Source: Streptomyces albidoflavus (GTDB lineage Bacteria; Actinomycetota; Actinomycetes; Streptomycetales; Streptomycetaceae). From it: a stretch of DNA of 64,000 bases. Under the pieces are notes generated by a model that was not told where the DNA came from, made no database searches, and saw only the letters and a list, made by a program, of their open reading frames with translations. This document shows positions 61,061 through 64,000 of this stretch, in pieces. The stretch covers positions 203,977-267,976 of the forward strand of contig NZ_JOII01000005.1 of assembly GCF_000719955.1 (NCBI RefSeq). The letters are read 5' to 3'. Each line of letters opens with the position of its first letter. Positions within the stretch are counted from its first letter, which is position 1. The position numbers and the translations under genes were made by a program.

Positions 61061-61099
61061 CGGCCCGGCCCGCCCCCGCGACGGGGGAGGACCGGGCCG
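61061..61099. terminator. Two-part hairpin between the membrane gene and glgB
   Basis: CGGCCCGG (61061-61068) with CCGGGCCG (61092-61099), and inside CCCCCG (61073-61078) with CGGGGG (61082-61087). Confidence 0.75.
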
Positions 61100-61114
61100 G
61101 GTGTGCCCGCCGGG

Positions 61115-63955
61115 TCAGGCCGGCCGCAGCCAGACCGTGGCCAGCGGCGGCAGGGTCAGCCGGAGGGCGGCCGGGCGGCCGTGGGTGCCGGGCTCCCCGG
61201 GCTTGAGGGGCTCCGGGTTGCCGATGCCCCCGCCGCCGTACCGCTCCTCGTCGGTGTTGAGGACCTCCCGCCACACCGTGTGGGCGTCCGGCACGCCGAG
61301 GGCGTAGCCGTGGCGGACCACCGGGGAGAAGTTGCTGACCGCGAGCAACGGCGCGCCCTGGTGGTCGTGGCGGAGGAAGGCGAGGACGTTGTCCTCGGCC
61401 GCGTCCGAGACGATCCAGGCGAAGCCGCCCGGGTCGGTGTCGCGCTGCCACAGGGCCGGGGTGGCGCCGTAGACGGTGTTCAGCTCGCGGACCAGGTCGC
61501 GTACGCCCCGGTGGTCAGCCTCGGCGCCGTACGCCGGGTCCAGCAGCCACCAGTCCGGGCCGTGCTCCTCGGACCACTCGGCGCCCTGGGCGAACTCCTG
61601 GCCCATGAAAAGGAGTTGCTTGCCGGGGTGGGCCCACATGAAGCCGAGGTAGGCGCGGTGGTCGGCGCGCCGCTGCCACCAGTCGCCGGGCATCTTGGAG
61701 ACCAGCGCCTGCTTGCCGTGGACCACCTCGTCGTGCGAGATGGGCAGGACGTAGTTCTCGCTGTAGGCGTACACCATCGAGAAGGTCATCTCGTTGTGGT
61801 GGTACCTGCGGTGCACCGGCTCCTTCGCCATGTACTCCAGCGAGTCGTGCATCCACCCCATGTTCCACTTCAGCCCGAAGCCCAGGCCGCCGAAGCCGCC
61901 CTCGCCGGTGAGATGGGTGGGGCGGGTGACGCCGTCCCAGGCCGTCGACTCCTCGGCGATGGTGACCACGCCGGGCGCCCGGCGGTAGACGGTCGCGTTC
62001 ATCTCCTGGAGGAAGGCGACCGCGTCGTGGTTCTCCCGCCCGCCGTACTCGTTGGGCGACCACTGGCCGTCCTCGCGGGAGTAGTCGAGGTAGAGCATCG
62101 AGGCGACCGCGTCGACCCGCAGCCCGTCGATGTGGAACTCCTCGCACCAGTACACCGCGTTGGCCACCAGGAAGTTGCGGACCTCGGTGCGGCCGTAGTC
62201 GAACTCCAGCGTCCCCCAGTCCGGGTGCGCCGCCCGGAGCGGGTCCGGGTGCTCGTACAGCGGCCGCCCGTCGAACTCCGCCAGGGCCCAGTCGTCGCGC
62301 GGGAAGTGCGCCGGAACCCAGTCCATCAGTACGCCGATGCCCGCCTGGTGCAGGGCGTCGACCAGGTACTTGAAGTCGTCCGGGGTGCCGAGCCGCGCGG
62401 TCGGCGCGTAGAAACCGGTCACCTGGTAGCCCCAGGAGCCGCCGAAGGGATGCTCGGCGACCGGCATCAGCTCGACATGGGTGAAGCCGAGGTCCTTGAC
62501 GTACGCGGGGAGCTGCTCGGCCAGCTGGCGGTAGGTGAGCCCCGGCCGCCAGGAGGCGAGGTGGACCTCGTAGACGGAGAAGGGCGCCTCGTGCACCGGG
62601 GTCTGCCCGCGCCGGGCCAGCCACGCCTGGTCGCCCCAGGTGTGGTGGGAGTCGGCGACCACGGAGGCGTTGGCGGGCGGCACCTCGGTGCGCCGGGCCA
62701 TCGGGTCGGAGCGCCGGGTCAGCGAACCGTCCGGCCGGGCGATCTCGAACCGGTACAGCGCCCCCTCGCCGACCCCCGGCACGAACAGCTCCCAGATCCC
62801 GCTGGAGCCGAGCGAACGCATCGGGTACGCCGTGCCGTCCCAGTAGTTGAAGTCACCGATGATCCGCACACCGCGTGCGTTCGGCGCCCAGACGGCGAAC
62901 CGGGTCCCGGTCACCCCCTCGTGCGTCATCGGCCGCGCCCCCAGCGCCCGCCACAGCTCCTCGTGCCGCCCCTCACCGATCAGGTGCAGGTCGAAGGAGC
63001 CGAGCGAGGGGAGCATGCGGTACGGGTCGGGGGTGGTGAGGGTGTGGCCGGGGCCGCCCTCCTGGCCCGGGTAGGTGATCTCCAGCCGGTAGTCGGGGAC
63101 CGAGGCCACCGGCAGCAGCCCCGAGAAGAACCCGTCGCCGTCGTCGGCCAGGGCGACCCGCAGCCCCTCGGAGACCACCGCGACCCCGGTGGCGTACGGG
63201 CGCAGGGCCCGCACCACGACGCCGTCCTTCGCCGGGTGCGCGCCGAGCACGCCGTGCGGGTCGTGGTGGTGGCCGTGGAGCAGGCGGCCCCGGTCGTCCG
63301 GGTGCGGGGCGTACGGCGAGGCGGGCGGCTCGGTGGCCGCCACGGGGCGCCGGGTGCGGGCGGCGGGGGTGCGGCCGGGCTTGGCCGGGGTCTTGGCGCG
63401 GGACTTGGCGGGCGTCTTTGCGCCGGCCTTGGCGCCCGCCTTCGCGCCGGACTTGGCCGCCGCCTCGGTGCCGCTCTTCGCGGTGGACTCGGCCCCGGTG
63501 GCCGTGGCCGCCTTCGCCTTCGTCGCGGTGCCGGCCTTGGCGGTGGTCCTGGTGCGGGTCTTCGGCTTCGCCTTGGGCTTCGGCGCGCCGTCGCCGGTCA
63601 CCGAGGTGGTCGGCTCGGCGGGCTCCTCCGGCCGCGCGGCCGGCTCGCGCGACGGCTTGCCGCTCGCCTTGGCGGGCTTGCCCGCGCTGCCGGACTTGGT
63701 GGAGCGGGGGCGGCCGGTGCGGGCGCGGGCCACGTCCTCGTTGTCGGTGCCGGGTGCGGTGGCCGGGGCCGGGCGGGTGCGGGTGGCGGTGGCCGCCTTC
63801 GGGTCGGTACCGGTGCCCGCGGCGCGCTCGGGGTCGGGGGAGGCGGCGGCCGGGGCCTCGGTCTCCCGGTCCTCCCCGCGGGCCGGGGCGGGGACCAGGG
63901 GAGCGGGCGGCTCGGCCGCGTCGGAGGGTTCGGGGGCGGGCGGACGGGGGGTCAC
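61115..63955 (-). CDS. glgB: 1,4-alpha-glucan branching enzyme with long N-terminal extension
   Basis: 946 residues from the GTG at 63955; the frame stays open to the window edge, so the start may lie further upstream. Residues about 1-210 are a Lys/Ala/Pro/Thr-rich extension with [22 protein letters not shown] repeats. Then come a CBM48-like module and a GH13 catalytic domain: [19 protein letters not shown] (nucleophile Asp, about 614), [16 protein letters not shown] (acid/base Glu, about 667) and [14 protein letters not shown] (Asp, about 741). It creates alpha-1,6 branches in glycogen. Usual GlgB length is 730-780. Confidence 0.94.
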   Translation of the reverse strand: MTPRPPAPEPSDAAEPPAPLVPAPARGEDRETEAPAAASPDPERAAGTGTDPKAATATRTRPAPATAPGTDNEDVARARTGRPRSTKSGSAGKPAKASGKPSREPAARPEEPAEPTTSVTGDGAPKPKAKPKTRTRTTAKAGTATKAKAATATGAESTAKSGTEAAAKSGAKAGAKAGAKTPAKSRAKTPAKPGRTPAARTRRPVAATEPPASPYAPHPDDRGRLLHGHHHDPHGVLGAHPAKDGVVVRALRPYATGVAVVSEGLRVALADDGDGFFSGLLPVASVPDYRLEITYPGQEGGPGHTLTTPDPYRMLPSLGSFDLHLIGEGRHEELWRALGARPMTHEGVTGTRFAVWAPNARGVRIIGDFNYWDGTAYPMRSLGSSGIWELFVPGVGEGALYRFEIARPDGSLTRRSDPMARRTEVPPANASVVADSHHTWGDQAWLARRGQTPVHEAPFSVYEVHLASWRPGLTYRQLAEQLPAYVKDLGFTHVELMPVAEHPFGGSWGYQVTGFYAPTARLGTPDDFKYLVDALHQAGIGVLMDWVPAHFPRDDWALAEFDGRPLYEHPDPLRAAHPDWGTLEFDYGRTEVRNFLVANAVYWCEEFHIDGLRVDAVASMLYLDYSREDGQWSPNEYGGRENHDAVAFLQEMNATVYRRAPGVVTIAEESTAWDGVTRPTHLTGEGGFGGLGFGLKWNMGWMHDSLEYMAKEPVHRRYHHNEMTFSMVYAYSENYVLPISHDEVVHGKQALVSKMPGDWWQRRADHRAYLGFMWAHPGKQLLFMGQEFAQGAEWSEEHGPDWWLLDPAYGAEADHRGVRDLVRELNTVYGATPALWQRDTDPGGFAWIVSDAAEDNVLAFLRHDHQGAPLLAVSNFSPVVRHGYALGVPDAHTVWREVLNTDEERYGGGGIGNPEPLKPGEPGTHGRPAALRLTLPPLATVWLRPA

Positions 63956-64000
63956 GGGGAGGGCCTCCTCGGCACGGTGGGCGGGGGCCCGGCTCGGGGC

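Overview
This is a high-GC actinobacterial chromosome segment, almost certainly Streptomyces. Third codon positions are overwhelmingly G or C, and GTG starts and 4-bp ATGA/GTGA gene overlaps are frequent. The gene order follows, from memory, the S. coelicolor core stretch of about SCO5385 to SCO5440: STAS antagonist, nucS, SCO5389-family, FilP, Scy, mce, thiolase, meaB, icmA, pyk, ackA, pta, pfkA, glgB. No tRNA, rRNA, insertion sequence, integrase or CRISPR array is visible.

Layout. 1-5.3 kb: the tail of a 3-hydroxyacyl-CoA dehydrogenase, a STAS protein, a membrane-anchored P-loop protein with a Pro/Thr/Ser-rich outer tail, the mismatch endonuclease nucS (reverse strand) and an SCO5389-family protein. 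5.3-11 kb: a luciferase-like oxidoreductase, a small zinc-finger-like protein, and two paralogous ABC permease/ATPase pairs. 11-16.2 kb: the polar-growth coiled-coil proteins FilP and Scy. 16.3-19.2 kb: methylmalonyl-CoA epimerase, acetyl-CoA acetyltransferase and MeaB, which with icmA (35.6 kb) serve methylmalonyl/isobutyryl-CoA metabolism. 19.3-25 kb: a lipoprotein, a PepSY protein divergent from an OmpR-type two-component pair, an isochorismatase-like hydrolase, a GNAT acetyltransferase and a MarR regulator. 25-28 kb: three overlapping AIM24-family genes, a DUF3817 membrane protein and a thiamine-binding-like protein.

28-34.3 kb looks like an accessory block inserted in the conserved order. 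It holds two SUKH (SMI1/KNR4) immunity-like genes, the second with a scrambled reading frame, and a three-gene extracellular glucan system: CslA-type synthase, GlxA copper-radical oxidase and a GH6 glucanase. 34.5-39.6 kb: MarR, DUF3817, icmA behind a promoter with a perfect 18-bp palindrome, a TetR regulator and a thioredoxin-TPR protein. 39.6-42.9 kb: a 635-bp palindrome-rich spacer followed by a DUF6230, DUF6114 and secreted-protein trio. 43-49.3 kb: pyruvate kinase, acetate kinase, phosphotransacetylase and 6-phosphofructokinase, i.e. glycolytic control and acetate overflow.

49.4-53.5 kb: a CitA/CitB-like two-component system divergent from a dicarboxylate symporter, so probably sensing the imported acid. 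53.6-55.3 kb: a TetR/NmrA divergent pair with three operator copies between the genes. 55.3-56.8 kb: a frameshifted PLP enzyme and a stop-less upstream frame. 56.9-64 kb: an ABC ATPase, a HelD/HelR-type RNA polymerase-associated motor with a TTG start, a membrane protein and the glycogen branching enzyme GlgB with a long Lys/Ala/Pro-rich N-terminal extension that reaches the window edge.

The less explained parts are the CslA-GlxA-GH6/SUKH block, the palindrome-rich DUF6230/DUF6114 locus, the icmA and TetR/NmrA operators, and the AIM24 triplet. All family calls come from reading translated sequence; no database search was run.
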